From Amaricoccus sp. (GTDB lineage Bacteria > Pseudomonadota > Alphaproteobacteria > Rhodobacterales > Rhodobacteraceae), in assembly GCF_017993425.1 (NCBI RefSeq), contig NZ_JAGOMQ010000016.1, positions 1-64,000 of the forward strand: DNA of 64,000 nucleotides, given 5' to 3'. Both the position numbers and the translations under genes were made by a program. Numbering within the stretch: position 1 is the stretch's first letter; the number at the start of each line of letters is the position of its first letter. The notes below the pieces were generated by a model. The model was given only the letters and a program-made list of their open reading frames with translations, did no database searches and had not been told where the DNA came from. Below, piece by piece: positions 53,544 through 61,252 of this stretch.

Positions 53544-53977
53544 CCCGCCCGCCCCGGCGGTCCGAGGAACGCCGCGAGCCCCGCCGCCAGCCCGGCGCGG
53601 TCCCGCAGCCCGCATTCCCACACCACGAGGCTCCGCCACCCGCCCGCCGCCAGCGCCGCCGCCGCCGCCGCGTCGCGCGCCCGGTTCCGCTCGATCTTCG
53701 CCGCCCAGTATTCCGCGTTCCGCCGCGGCGCCCGCGCCCCCCGGGCGCAGTCGTGGCCGTGCCAGAAGCAGCCATGCACGAAGACCGCCGCCCGCCGCCC
53801 GGGAAACACCAGGTCCGGCGTCCCCGGCAGGTCGGCCCGGTGCAGGCGGAACCGGTAGCCCATGGCGTGGAGCAGCCGCCGCACCGCCATCTCCGGCCCC
53901 GTGTCGCGCCCCCGCACCGCGCGCATCGTCCGGCTGCGCGCCGCGTCCGGGGCCGCGATGGGGGGCAGCGCGCTCAC
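53540..53977 (-). CDS. vsr: Very short patch repair endonuclease Vsr
   Basis: A 145-residue nuclease that nicks T:G mismatches arising from 5-methylcytosine deamination. Motifs present: TMRAVRGRDTGPEMAVRRLLHAMGYRFRLH, then DLPGTPDLVFP with the metal-binding Asp, and AAVFVHGCFWHGHDC with the conserved FWH and zinc-site Cys/His. In most genomes vsr is beside a dcm-type cytosine methylase; here none is adjacent. It overlaps gapR by 4 nt and the sulfotransferase by 4 nt. Confidence 0.93.
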   Translation of the reverse strand: MSALPPIAAPDAARSRTMRAVRGRDTGPEMAVRRLLHAMGYRFRLHRADLPGTPDLVFPGRRAAVFVHGCFWHGHDCARGARAPRRNAEYWAAKIERNRARDAAAAAALAAGGWRSLVVWECGLRDRAGLAAGLAAFLGPPGRAG

Positions 53978-54243
53978 ATGCCGAGCGCTTCGCGGTAGAG
54001 CTGGAGGATCGCCTCCTCCTCGCTCACGTCCTGCGGCTCGCGCTTGCGGAGCGCGATCAGCTTCTTCAGCACCTTGACGTCGTAGCCGCGCCCCCGCGCC
54101 TCGGCGAGGACCTCCTTGGCCTGCTCGGCGATGGCCTTCTTCTCGGCCTCCAGCCGCTCGATGCGCTCGACGAGCTGGCGCAGCTCGGCGGCGGTGACCT
54201 TGTACTGGACGGTCGCGCCCTCGTCCTCGACGATGTCTTCCAT
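53974..54243 (-). CDS. gapR: GapR nucleoid-associated protein (DUF2312)
   Basis: An 89-residue DNA-binding protein. GapR clamps overtwisted DNA ahead of replication and transcription in alphaproteobacteria. The diagnostic pattern is complete: LRQLVERIERLEAEKKAIAEQ, VLAEARGRGYDVKVLKKLIALRK and AILQLYREALG. ATG 54243 is chosen because the upstream extension is not family-like. It leads a gapR-vsr-sulfotransferase overlap series. Confidence 0.95.
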   Translation of the reverse strand: MEDIVEDEGATVQYKVTAAELRQLVERIERLEAEKKAIAEQAKEVLAEARGRGYDVKVLKKLIALRKREPQDVSEEEAILQLYREALGM

Positions 54244-54346
54244 GGAATCCTGTCCCCGGGGGAGTTCGGCCGGGGTTCTACCGGCCGGCCCCGGCCCGGG
54301 CAAGCGCGGGTTGCGCCCGCGCCGCGCCCGGCCTATGGGGCGGCCC

Positions 54347-54562
54347 ATGACCGCGCTCGTCGTCCTCGGGATCGTCGTCGTCGCCGCCGGCCTCGCCGGC
54401 CTCGGCCACTGCATCCGCACCGGCTACGCCATCCGCCGCGACAAGCCCGCCCCCGAGGTCGCCCGCGCCCGCCTGCAACGCCTGGTCGCCGTCAACCTCG
54501 CCTCCGTCGCCGCCGCCGCCCTCGGCCTGATGATGGTGGTGATGGGCCTCACCCTCGGCTGA
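54347..54562 (+). CDS. Small two-helix membrane protein
   Basis: A 71-residue protein: one helix at the start (LVVLGIVVVAAGLAGLGHCI), a basic cytosolic loop (RTGYAIRRDKPAPEVARARLQRLV) and a second helix (NLASVAAAALGLMMVVMGLTL). This hairpin form is common among alphaproteobacterial hypothetical proteins. An ATG 12 nt upstream is also possible. It is divergent from gapR. Confidence 0.65.
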   Translation: MTALVVLGIVVVAAGLAGLGHCIRTGYAIRRDKPAPEVARARLQRLVAVNLASVAAAALGLMMVVMGLTLG

Positions 54563-54645
54563 CCCTCGCGTTCGCGGGGCGACTGCCCTGTCCCCGGCCG
54601 GGAATCGAGCCCCGGCGCGCGCCGGCCTCGGGCCGAGGGGGCGGC

Positions 54646-55857
54646 TCAGTCGGGGAAGGCGAAGAGCCCGGCGTCGCGGTCCTCGCGCCCGGTCGCCCAG
54701 GCCACGGCGAGCTCCGCGGCGAGGCGCGAGAAGGTCACCCCGTTGCCGCCGTAGCCCATCACCGCGAAGAGCCGCGGCGAAGCGGGCACCGGCCCGATCC
54801 GCGGCAGCCCGGTCGTCGTCGTCCCGAAGGCCCCGGCCCAGGCGAATTCCGGCGTCGCGTCGATCCCGGGCAGGAGCCGCGACAGCTTCGCCGAGATCCG
54901 CGCCACCTTGTCGGGGATCGCCGCGTCGCGCCGCGCCTCGTCCTCGAAGGGCTCGTCCTCGCCGCCGCAGATCACCCGCCCGTCCGGCGTGGCGCGCAGG
55001 TAGAGATAAGGCTCGGACGCCTCCCACATGAACGCCTCCCCGGGCCAGAGCCGGCGCCGCTGCCGCCGCGTCGCCATCGCCCAGGTCGAGATCACCTCGT
55101 GCCCCTTGCCCGGCGCCGGCCCGGCCAGCTCGTAGCCGGTGGCGAGCACGACATGGCCGACCGAGATCACCGGCCCGCCCGCGGTCGCCACGGCGACGCC
55201 GCTCCGCCCCGCCTCGAAGGCGACGGCCTCGGCCGGCGCATAGGCCCGCGCGCCCCGGGCCAGCGCGGCGAGGAGGAGGCGCGCCGTCAGCTTGCGCGGG
55301 TCGAGGGCGAGGTTGCCGCGGCTGACGATCGCCCCCTCGCGCTCGATCCCCCAGGCCTCGCGCAGGGGGGCGGCGGTCAGGTAGTCGGCATGGAGCCCGA
55401 TCGCGCGGCGCGCCTCCGCCTCGGCGCGGAGCGCGGCGCCGGTCAGCAGGTTGCCGGCGAGGTAGAGCGAGGCGCGCTCGGCGAGGTCGCAGGCGATCCC
55501 CAGCGTCTCGATCCGCGCCTTCAGGGCCGCCACGGCGAGGCGCGAGCGCGCCCAGGCCCGCGCCGCCACCTCGGCGCCCAGCATCCCGCCGAGCCCGGTC
55601 AGCGGCGTGTCGATCTCGAACTGCACCAAGGCCGTCGTCGCGGGCGTCGAGCCGCGGAGCGGCCCGCGCCGGTCGATCATGATGACGGACAGCCGCTCGG
55701 CGGTCAGCGCCTCCGCGGCCATCGCCCCGGAGATGCCCATGCCGACGACGAGCACGTCCGCCGCCACGTCCCGCGTCAGCCGCGCCGTCAGCACGCGCGG
55801 CGCGCGGTAGGCCATCCAGACCGGCCGCCCCGTCCTCAGGTCAAGCTGTCGCTCCAT
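54646..55857 (-). CDS. FAD-dependent oxidoreductase (DAO/glycine-oxidase-like)
   Basis: A 403-residue flavoenzyme. The dinucleotide-binding GxGxxG is VLVVGMGISGAMAAEAL, about residues 34-50. Other DAO features are RGSTPATTALVQFEIDTPL and the C-terminal FAD contact AVMGYGGNGVTFSRLAAEL. Enzymes of this family oxidise amines or amino acids; the substrate is unknown. The final residues AGLFAFPD end near the small membrane-protein gene, which is convergent. Confidence 0.87.
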   Translation of the reverse strand: MERQLDLRTGRPVWMAYRAPRVLTARLTRDVAADVLVVGMGISGAMAAEALTAERLSVIMIDRRGPLRGSTPATTALVQFEIDTPLTGLGGMLGAEVAARAWARSRLAVAALKARIETLGIACDLAERASLYLAGNLLTGAALRAEAEARRAIGLHADYLTAAPLREAWGIEREGAIVSRGNLALDPRKLTARLLLAALARGARAYAPAEAVAFEAGRSGVAVATAGGPVISVGHVVLATGYELAGPAPGKGHEVISTWAMATRRQRRRLWPGEAFMWEASEPYLYLRATPDGRVICGGEDEPFEDEARRDAAIPDKVARISAKLSRLLPGIDATPEFAWAGAFGTTTTGLPRIGPVPASPRLFAVMGYGGNGVTFSRLAAELAVAWATGREDRDAGLFAFPD

Positions 55858-55941
55858 CGCGCGGAGGCTAGCGCGCGCGCCGACGCCGGCAAGGCGCCGG
55901 GCCCCGCCGGCGATCCCGCCGCCGCTGCAACGCCACCGGCG

Positions 55942-56817
55942 CTAGACCGGCACCCCGCCGAGGAAGCCGCCGAAGTAGCCGGCATAGAGCTCCGGCTGCT
56001 CGAGGTTCATCGAGTGCCCCACCCCGGGCGCGGTCAGCAGGCGGCAGTTCGGCATCTCCGCCGCCATGCGCCGGACGTCCGCCGCCGGGATCCAGCCGTC
56101 GAGCTCGCCCCAGAGCACGAGGTGCTCGTGGGTGAGCTCGCCCATCCGCTTCGCCACCTCGCCGCTCTCGTACTCGAGGTTGAGGTGGTGCGGCGTGCCG
56201 AACCAGATCCCCTCGGCGACCGCGAAGGTCTGGTCGACGATCCGCTCGAAGAAGGCCTGGAGCTCGCCCACCCCCTCGCGGAACCGCGGCGTGGCCCCGG
56301 GGACCAGCGTCTCGGCGAGGAACAGCGAGGCCGCCGCCGTGGCCATGCCGGCGCGCGTCACCTCGCGGCTCGCCTGCATGGCGCGGAACACCGCGATGCC
56401 GGCCGCGTCGAACTTCAGCCCCAGCGGCGTGACCGGGTCGAGCGCGAGGCAGCGCCCGAAGCGGTCCGGCTCGGCCAGCATCATCCGCGCGGCGATGATC
56501 CCGCCGGTGGAATGGGTGGCCAGATGGCAGCGTTCGATCCCGAGCCCGTCCAGCGCCGCCAGCATGTCGGCGGCGTGCTGGGCCATGGTGTAGTTGGCGA
56601 ACTCCGGCTCTGACGCCGGCTTGTCGCTGTCGCCGCAGCCGCGCCAGTCCACGCCCACCACCCGCAGCCCCTCGGGGAACCAGCGGGCGGCGCGCTCGAT
56701 CCAGTCCTTGCTGGCGAGGTTGCCGTGAATGAAGAGCACGGGGATGGGGCCGTCGCCCCATTCCCGCCAGGCGAGGCGCAGGCCGCCGCCGATATCGACC
56801 TTGCCGCTACGGCTCAT
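55942..56817 (-). CDS. Alpha/beta-hydrolase-fold protein
   Basis: A 291-residue hydrolase without a signal peptide. The oxyanion region is LFIHGNLASKDW, the nucleophile elbow THSTGG (Ser), WGELDGWIP gives the acid Asp region, and PGVGHSMNLEQP the catalytic His. Similar to esterases or C-C hydrolases of the large family; no substrate can be given. ATG 56817 is the first family-like Met. It is downstream of the exported hydrolase gene at 57062, separated by a GC-rich 244-nt gap with a strong palindrome. Confidence 0.86.
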   Translation of the reverse strand: MSRSGKVDIGGGLRLAWREWGDGPIPVLFIHGNLASKDWIERAARWFPEGLRVVGVDWRGCGDSDKPASEPEFANYTMAQHAADMLAALDGLGIERCHLATHSTGGIIAARMMLAEPDRFGRCLALDPVTPLGLKFDAAGIAVFRAMQASREVTRAGMATAAASLFLAETLVPGATPRFREGVGELQAFFERIVDQTFAVAEGIWFGTPHHLNLEYESGEVAKRMGELTHEHLVLWGELDGWIPAADVRRMAAEMPNCRLLTAPGVGHSMNLEQPELYAGYFGGFLGGVPV

Positions 56818-56842
56818 GAGGCCTCCGGATGCATTGCGAAAG

Positions 56843-56862
56843 GGCCCCGCCGCGGCGGGGCC
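56843..56862 (-). terminator. Perfect 20-bp GC palindrome between two hydrolase genes
   Basis: GGCCCCGCCGCGGCGGGGCC. It can form a very stable hairpin (8-bp stem, CGCG loop), about 200 nt past the stop of the exported hydrolase gene and 26 nt before the next start. No T tract; termination or attenuation of the envelope cluster is plausible. Confidence 0.45.
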
Positions 56863-57061
56863 GGCACAACGGGCGGCACGCAGGCCGCCCGGCTCGACCG
56901 GGCGGGAACGCAAGGCGCCCGTCCCGGCCCGAATTCCCTGCCGCGCCCTCCGGCGAGCCCGAAGGCGCGGCGCGCCGGGGCGGCGGTCCCGGAAGGGGCC
57001 GCCGCCCACGCAGGACAGGGCGGGCGCAGGGATGGATCCCGGCCTCCCGCCCCGGCGCCTG

Positions 57062-58426
57062 TCACTTCGACAGCCCCGCCGGCTTGGCCGCGGGCGCCGC
57101 CCCGCCGCCGCCGCCGCCCGAGCCGGGGGCCTGGATCGAGACGAGCGCGGTGTTGTCCACGAAGGACTTCACCTGGTCGTGCAGGACGTTCGGGGCCTTG
57201 AACACGCCGTAATGGGCCGTGGGATCGGGGAAGCTGAGGAAGCCCGCCCCCGGCACCTTCCTGGCGGATTCGAGCGCGTTCTGCACCATCAGCCAGTTGT
57301 CGTTGTCGATGTGGATGACGAGCGTCCGCGCCTTGATGCGGTGCAGCTCATCGTTGATGTTGTAGTTCCAGCCGCCGGCGTTGCGGTACCAGTAGTCGTT
57401 CGGATCCTCCGACTGGGTGCGGACGAGCCAGGCCGCCGTCTGGTTGCCGGTGGGCTCCCAGAAGAAGACCTCGCGCTCGACCTGGGACCAGGGCTGCGCC
57501 GAGCGGTACTCGAAGGTGAAGCCGGTCTGCTGGAGGATCGACCACAGGAACTGGAGCCCCTGCTTCGGATGCTGGTCGGCGGGCAGGTCGTAGAAGTTGC
57601 CCCCCGTCTCCCGGTAGACCGGATCGCTCTCGATCGCCGCCTGGGCGAGGCGGAAGGTCCATTGCCCGATCGGGTCGGCGCCGTCCGAGGCGGTGGTGCC
57701 GCCGATCGGCATGATGGCGTCGACGAAGCCCGAGGGCGAGTACATCACCCCCCAGACCCAGCTCTGGGTCGCCCCCATCGAGGCGCCGAAGGCGAGATCG
57801 ACGTTCGCCACGTTCAGGTGGTCGCGCAGGAGCTGATAGTTCGCCTGCACCATGTCGAAGTAGCTGTATTGCGGGAATTTCCGCCCCAGCCCCTCCGAGG
57901 GCTTGGACGCGCCCCAGAGGCCGATCGCGTCGAGGAAGACGACGTAGTACTTGTTGGTGTCGATCACGAGGCCCGGCCCGATCACCGGCGTGCCGCCGGC
58001 CAGCGCGTTCGAGGCCATGGGGGCCCAGATCGAGAAGCTGGCCGCCGAGTCGCCCGAGTAGTGGGGGCTGACGATCACCGCATTGATGATCTCGCCCTTC
58101 TCGTTGCGGATCGGGGTGCCCATGTCGATGTAGGCGGTCTTGAGCGGCCCCATCCCGAGGCTCTCGAGCGTCGTGCCGCCGTCGCCGCCGTCGCGCCAGG
58201 TCTCGGGATCGGCGTCGAGGTCGTAGGTCCCGCCGATCCGGAAGTTCGGGATGTCGTAGTACTTCTTGAGCGAGGCGAGGGTGGGCACGCTGGAGGCGGG
58301 CGTCCACGTCTCGATCGGCGGCGGGGCGGCGCTGCGCGACAGCATGTCGGCGCGTGCCGACGGCGCGAAGGCGAGCGTCCCGAGCAGGGCCGCGAGGGCG
58401 AGGGTCTTGAGCGAGGGCGTGTTCAT
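57062..58426 (-). CDS. Exported MetX-fold alpha/beta hydrolase
   Basis: A 454-residue protein with a signal peptide (MNTPSLKTLALAALLGTLAFAPSARA). The fold matches the homoserine O-acetyltransferase (MetX) type: TPVIGPGLVIDTNKYYVVFLDAIG, nucleophile FGASMGATQSW, and catalytic His in FPDPTAHYGVF. MetX itself is cytosolic, so this exported form is more likely a hydrolase or esterase. It resembles residues 30-430 of the next gene upstream and ends with the same tail, KPAGLSK. Start ATG 58426 begins the signal peptide. Confidence 0.82.
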   Translation of the reverse strand: MNTPSLKTLALAALLGTLAFAPSARADMLSRSAAPPPIETWTPASSVPTLASLKKYYDIPNFRIGGTYDLDADPETWRDGGDGGTTLESLGMGPLKTAYIDMGTPIRNEKGEIINAVIVSPHYSGDSAASFSIWAPMASNALAGGTPVIGPGLVIDTNKYYVVFLDAIGLWGASKPSEGLGRKFPQYSYFDMVQANYQLLRDHLNVANVDLAFGASMGATQSWVWGVMYSPSGFVDAIMPIGGTTASDGADPIGQWTFRLAQAAIESDPVYRETGGNFYDLPADQHPKQGLQFLWSILQQTGFTFEYRSAQPWSQVEREVFFWEPTGNQTAAWLVRTQSEDPNDYWYRNAGGWNYNINDELHRIKARTLVIHIDNDNWLMVQNALESARKVPGAGFLSFPDPTAHYGVFKAPNVLHDQVKSFVDNTALVSIQAPGSGGGGGGAAPAAKPAGLSK

Positions 58427-58446
58427 GGCTTGGGTTCCCCTGCGCA

Positions 58447-60963
58447 TCACTTGGAGAGGCCCGCGGGCTTCTCGCCCGCGCCGACATTGCCCGGACCTCC
58501 GGCCGTCGCCGCCAGGGTCAGGCCGTTGACGAGGGCGTCGATCACGTCGGGCGAGACGGCGTTGACCCGTCCGGTCCGCATGAAGTCGGTGGCGTCGCGG
58601 GCGAACTCATAGGGCACGTCCGTGTGGATGAAGTGCCCCACGCCGGGATAGAGCTTGGTCTCGACCGGATTGCCCGCGTCCTGCATCCGCTGCTCGAAGG
58701 GGATGATCACCTCGTTCGCCATGTCGGTCAGGCCGTTGAGGGCGGTCGACGGGATGAAGGGCTCCTGGGCGCCGAAGGCGAGGAAGATCGGCGCCTTGAT
58801 CTGCGGCAACCGGTTGAAGAGGCTGTTCTCGTCGCCCTTCACCAGCTCCTTGCCGATCGAGTAGACGTCGAAGATGAAGGCGAAGACCCACTGCTCGAAC
58901 TCGTCCGGGTTGCCGGTGATCATCGCCACGCGCTGGTCGGTGTGCAGGCGCGCATACTCGGTGTCGCGCTTGAAGTAGCCGAACGGGCTCGGGCTGACCG
59001 CGCCGGTGACCGGGTCGCGGGTCTGGAAGTGGAAGAAGTCGCGCACGCCTTCGGCGGTGCGGCTGCGCTCGCCGTCCAGCATCCCGGTCGGGCCCCAGAC
59101 CTGCTCCCAGAGCGCCTTGTCGTTGTCGATCGCCGGGTCGAACAGGTGGTAGGACTGCCCGCCGAACTCGACCGACTCGGGGAACTCCTCGAGCCCGGCC
59201 GGGCCTTCGAGGATCAGCCCTTCGACCGCCTCGGGCCAGCTCAGCGCATAGCCGAGCACGATCTGCCCGCCCATGGAGTGGCCGAGGTAGTAGGCCTTGT
59301 CGATGCCGAGCTGGTCGACGATCACGTGGTGGAAGGCGACCCGGATGTCCTGGAGCGAGCGCGCCGGGTTCTTGCCGAGGTTGCCGGGGCCGGAGAGGCC
59401 GTAGTCGGGGGCGTCGAGCGCCACCACGCGGTAGCCCTGCTCCACGGCGAACTTGATCAGGTAGCCGTAGTGCGAGGCGAAGGCGCCCTTGCCGTGGACG
59501 ACGACGAGCGTCTTCTGGTCGGGGATGTTCGGGCAGGCCACGTCGAAGTAGCCGATCTCCCATTCGATCCCGCGGTCATCGCTCGCCTTGGTGAACTTCA
59601 CCGGGAAGGGATGCCGCATCTCGTCCTTCCAGAAGGACTTGCTCGGATCGGGGTTCATGTTGACCCGGGGCGAGATGTAGTCCGGCGCGTCGCAGACCTT
59701 GCCGTAGGTCGGCAGGATGCCGATGTCGTGCAGGAAGCTCGACAGCATCGGGTCGTCGTCGAGGCTGTTGAGCGCGCTGAAGACGGCGTAATGGGCGATC
59801 GGGCTGCGCTCGGTGGCGAGCTGGGCGCCCGGGATCAGGCCGACGCTCTCGCGGGCCTTGTCGATGGTCAGCCACTGGTCGTTCTCGATGTGGATGACCA
59901 TGGTGCGCGGCTCGTAGTCCGGCAGGTATTCGTTGATGTTGTGCCGCTCGCCGACCTCGACGCGGTACTTGAGGTCGACCGCGTCGAACAGCCGGCCGAG
60001 CGCCATCACGCCGTCGCCGAAGCCGGGCTCGGGCGGATCCCAGGCGAAGACGTCGCCCTTGACCGCGTCCCAGCCCAGCGACTGGCGATGTGCGAGGTCG
60101 TAGCCGGTGAGCTGGAGCACCGACCAGTGGAAGGCCGAGCCCTGGATCGGATGCTGGTCCTTGGGCAGGTCGTAGTAGCGGCCCCCGGTCTTCTGCCAGA
60201 CCGGGTCGCCCTCGATCCCGGCCTTGGCGTTCTGGAACGACCAGGCGGCGATCGGGGCGGTGCCGTCCGTGGCGGTGGCGCCGCCGACGGGCATGACCGC
60301 CGAGACGAACTCGGGATGCATCAGGCCCCAGACGTAGGACTGGGTCGCGCCCATCGAGACGCCGGTGGCGAGCACCACGTGGCCGACGTTCAGGTGATCG
60401 ACCAGGAGGCGGTAGTTGGCCTGCACCATGTCGAAATAGCTGTAGTTGGGGAAGTCCATCCCCAGCCCGTCCGAGGGCTTGGAGGCGCCCCAGAGCCCGA
60501 GCGCGTCGACCATGACCACGTAGAAGCGGTCGGTGTCGAAGAGCTTGCCCGGGCCGATCAGCGGGCCGCCGGAGAAGGCGTTGCCGCCCTGGCCGTCGAT
60601 CCAGTTGAAGTACATCGACGTCGCGTCGCCCGAGTAGAAGCTCGAGATGACGATGGCGTTGTCGATCTTGCCGTCGGGCCCCTCGTGGGGCGTGCCGACG
60701 GCGATGTAGGCGGTCTTGAGCGGCCCCGCGTCCAGGCTCTCCAGCGTCTTCCCGTCGGGGGCGCCGTTCGCCCAGGCCTCGGGATTGGCGAGATCGTAGC
60801 TCCCGCCGATCCGGAAGTCCGCGATCTCGACCGTCTTCTTCAGATCGTCCAGCGCCGCGACGGCGGAGCGCGCCGTGATCGGCTCCTTCGCCTGCTGCGC
60901 GCCCGCCCCGATGGGCACGATCAGGAGCGTCGCGACCGCGACGAGCCTGGCTGTCCTCAACAT
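58447..60963 (-). CDS. Exported two-domain alpha/beta hydrolase (MetX-fold plus second hydrolase)
   Basis: An 838-residue protein with a signal peptide (LVAVATLLIVPIGAGAQQ). Domain 1 (about 30-435) is MetX-like: LIGPGKLFDTDRFYVVMVDALG, nucleophile TGVSMGATQS, His in ERSPIAHYAVF. Domain 2 (about 470-800) is a complete second alpha/beta hydrolase: VVVHGKGAFASH, nucleophile LGHSMGGQIVLGYAL, acid region FGAQEPFIP, His in YPGVGHFIHTDVP. No stop or frameshift separates them. The tail ends EKPAGLSK, like its downstream neighbour. The C-domain may act on an ester in the periplasm or outside; the substrate is unknown. Confidence 0.85.
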   Translation of the reverse strand: MLRTARLVAVATLLIVPIGAGAQQAKEPITARSAVAALDDLKKTVEIADFRIGGSYDLANPEAWANGAPDGKTLESLDAGPLKTAYIAVGTPHEGPDGKIDNAIVISSFYSGDATSMYFNWIDGQGGNAFSGGPLIGPGKLFDTDRFYVVMVDALGLWGASKPSDGLGMDFPNYSYFDMVQANYRLLVDHLNVGHVVLATGVSMGATQSYVWGLMHPEFVSAVMPVGGATATDGTAPIAAWSFQNAKAGIEGDPVWQKTGGRYYDLPKDQHPIQGSAFHWSVLQLTGYDLAHRQSLGWDAVKGDVFAWDPPEPGFGDGVMALGRLFDAVDLKYRVEVGERHNINEYLPDYEPRTMVIHIENDQWLTIDKARESVGLIPGAQLATERSPIAHYAVFSALNSLDDDPMLSSFLHDIGILPTYGKVCDAPDYISPRVNMNPDPSKSFWKDEMRHPFPVKFTKASDDRGIEWEIGYFDVACPNIPDQKTLVVVHGKGAFASHYGYLIKFAVEQGYRVVALDAPDYGLSGPGNLGKNPARSLQDIRVAFHHVIVDQLGIDKAYYLGHSMGGQIVLGYALSWPEAVEGLILEGPAGLEEFPESVEFGGQSYHLFDPAIDNDKALWEQVWGPTGMLDGERSRTAEGVRDFFHFQTRDPVTGAVSPSPFGYFKRDTEYARLHTDQRVAMITGNPDEFEQWVFAFIFDVYSIGKELVKGDENSLFNRLPQIKAPIFLAFGAQEPFIPSTALNGLTDMANEVIIPFEQRMQDAGNPVETKLYPGVGHFIHTDVPYEFARDATDFMRTGRVNAVSPDVIDALVNGLTLAATAGGPGNVGAGEKPAGLSK

Positions 60964-61036
60964 GCCTTCCTCCCCCTGCGTCGGGCGGTGACGCCCTGCA
61001 TTCCGCGCCGGGCCCCGGCGGGGCCCGGCTCTCGTC

Positions 61037-61252
61037 TCAGTATGCGCCGGTCTGCGCGTCGACCTCGGCCTGCTCGGCCGGGTCGCCCAGCGGCGTCTTG
61101 CTTCCCGCCAGCACGAAGCTGCCCTCGGGTCCCGAGAAGGCGCCCGGGCGCACCTGCATCTCGTTCGCGCCCATCTCGGGCGGGTCCACCGGCGTGATCC
61201 CGGAGCAGCCCGCCAGGACGGCGCCGACGAGGAGCGCCCAGGCCCCGCGCAT
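61037..61252 (-). CDS. Small lipoprotein
   Basis: A 71-residue protein with lipobox LAGC (Cys16) after MRGAWALLVGAVLAG. The mature part is rich in Gly, Pro and acidic residues, with no recognised domain. Its start overlaps the stop of the porin-like gene by one base (TGATG), so it is made with that protein and may be its partner. Confidence 0.72.
   Translation of the reverse strand: MRGAWALLVGAVLAGCSGITPVDPPEMGANEMQVRPGAFSGPEGSFVLAGSKTPLGDPAEQAEVDAQTGAY

Noticed and set aside
53540-53977. Restriction-modification island around vsr
   Set aside because: No methylase, restriction or specificity gene adjoins it.
57062-60963. Homoserine O-acetyltransferases (metX)
   Set aside because: Both proteins have signal peptides and are extended or fused; cytosolic methionine synthesis is unlikely.
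58447-60963. Artificial fusion by frameshift
   Set aside because: The frame is continuous over 838 codons with an ordinary linker and no remnant start or ribosome-binding site between domains.
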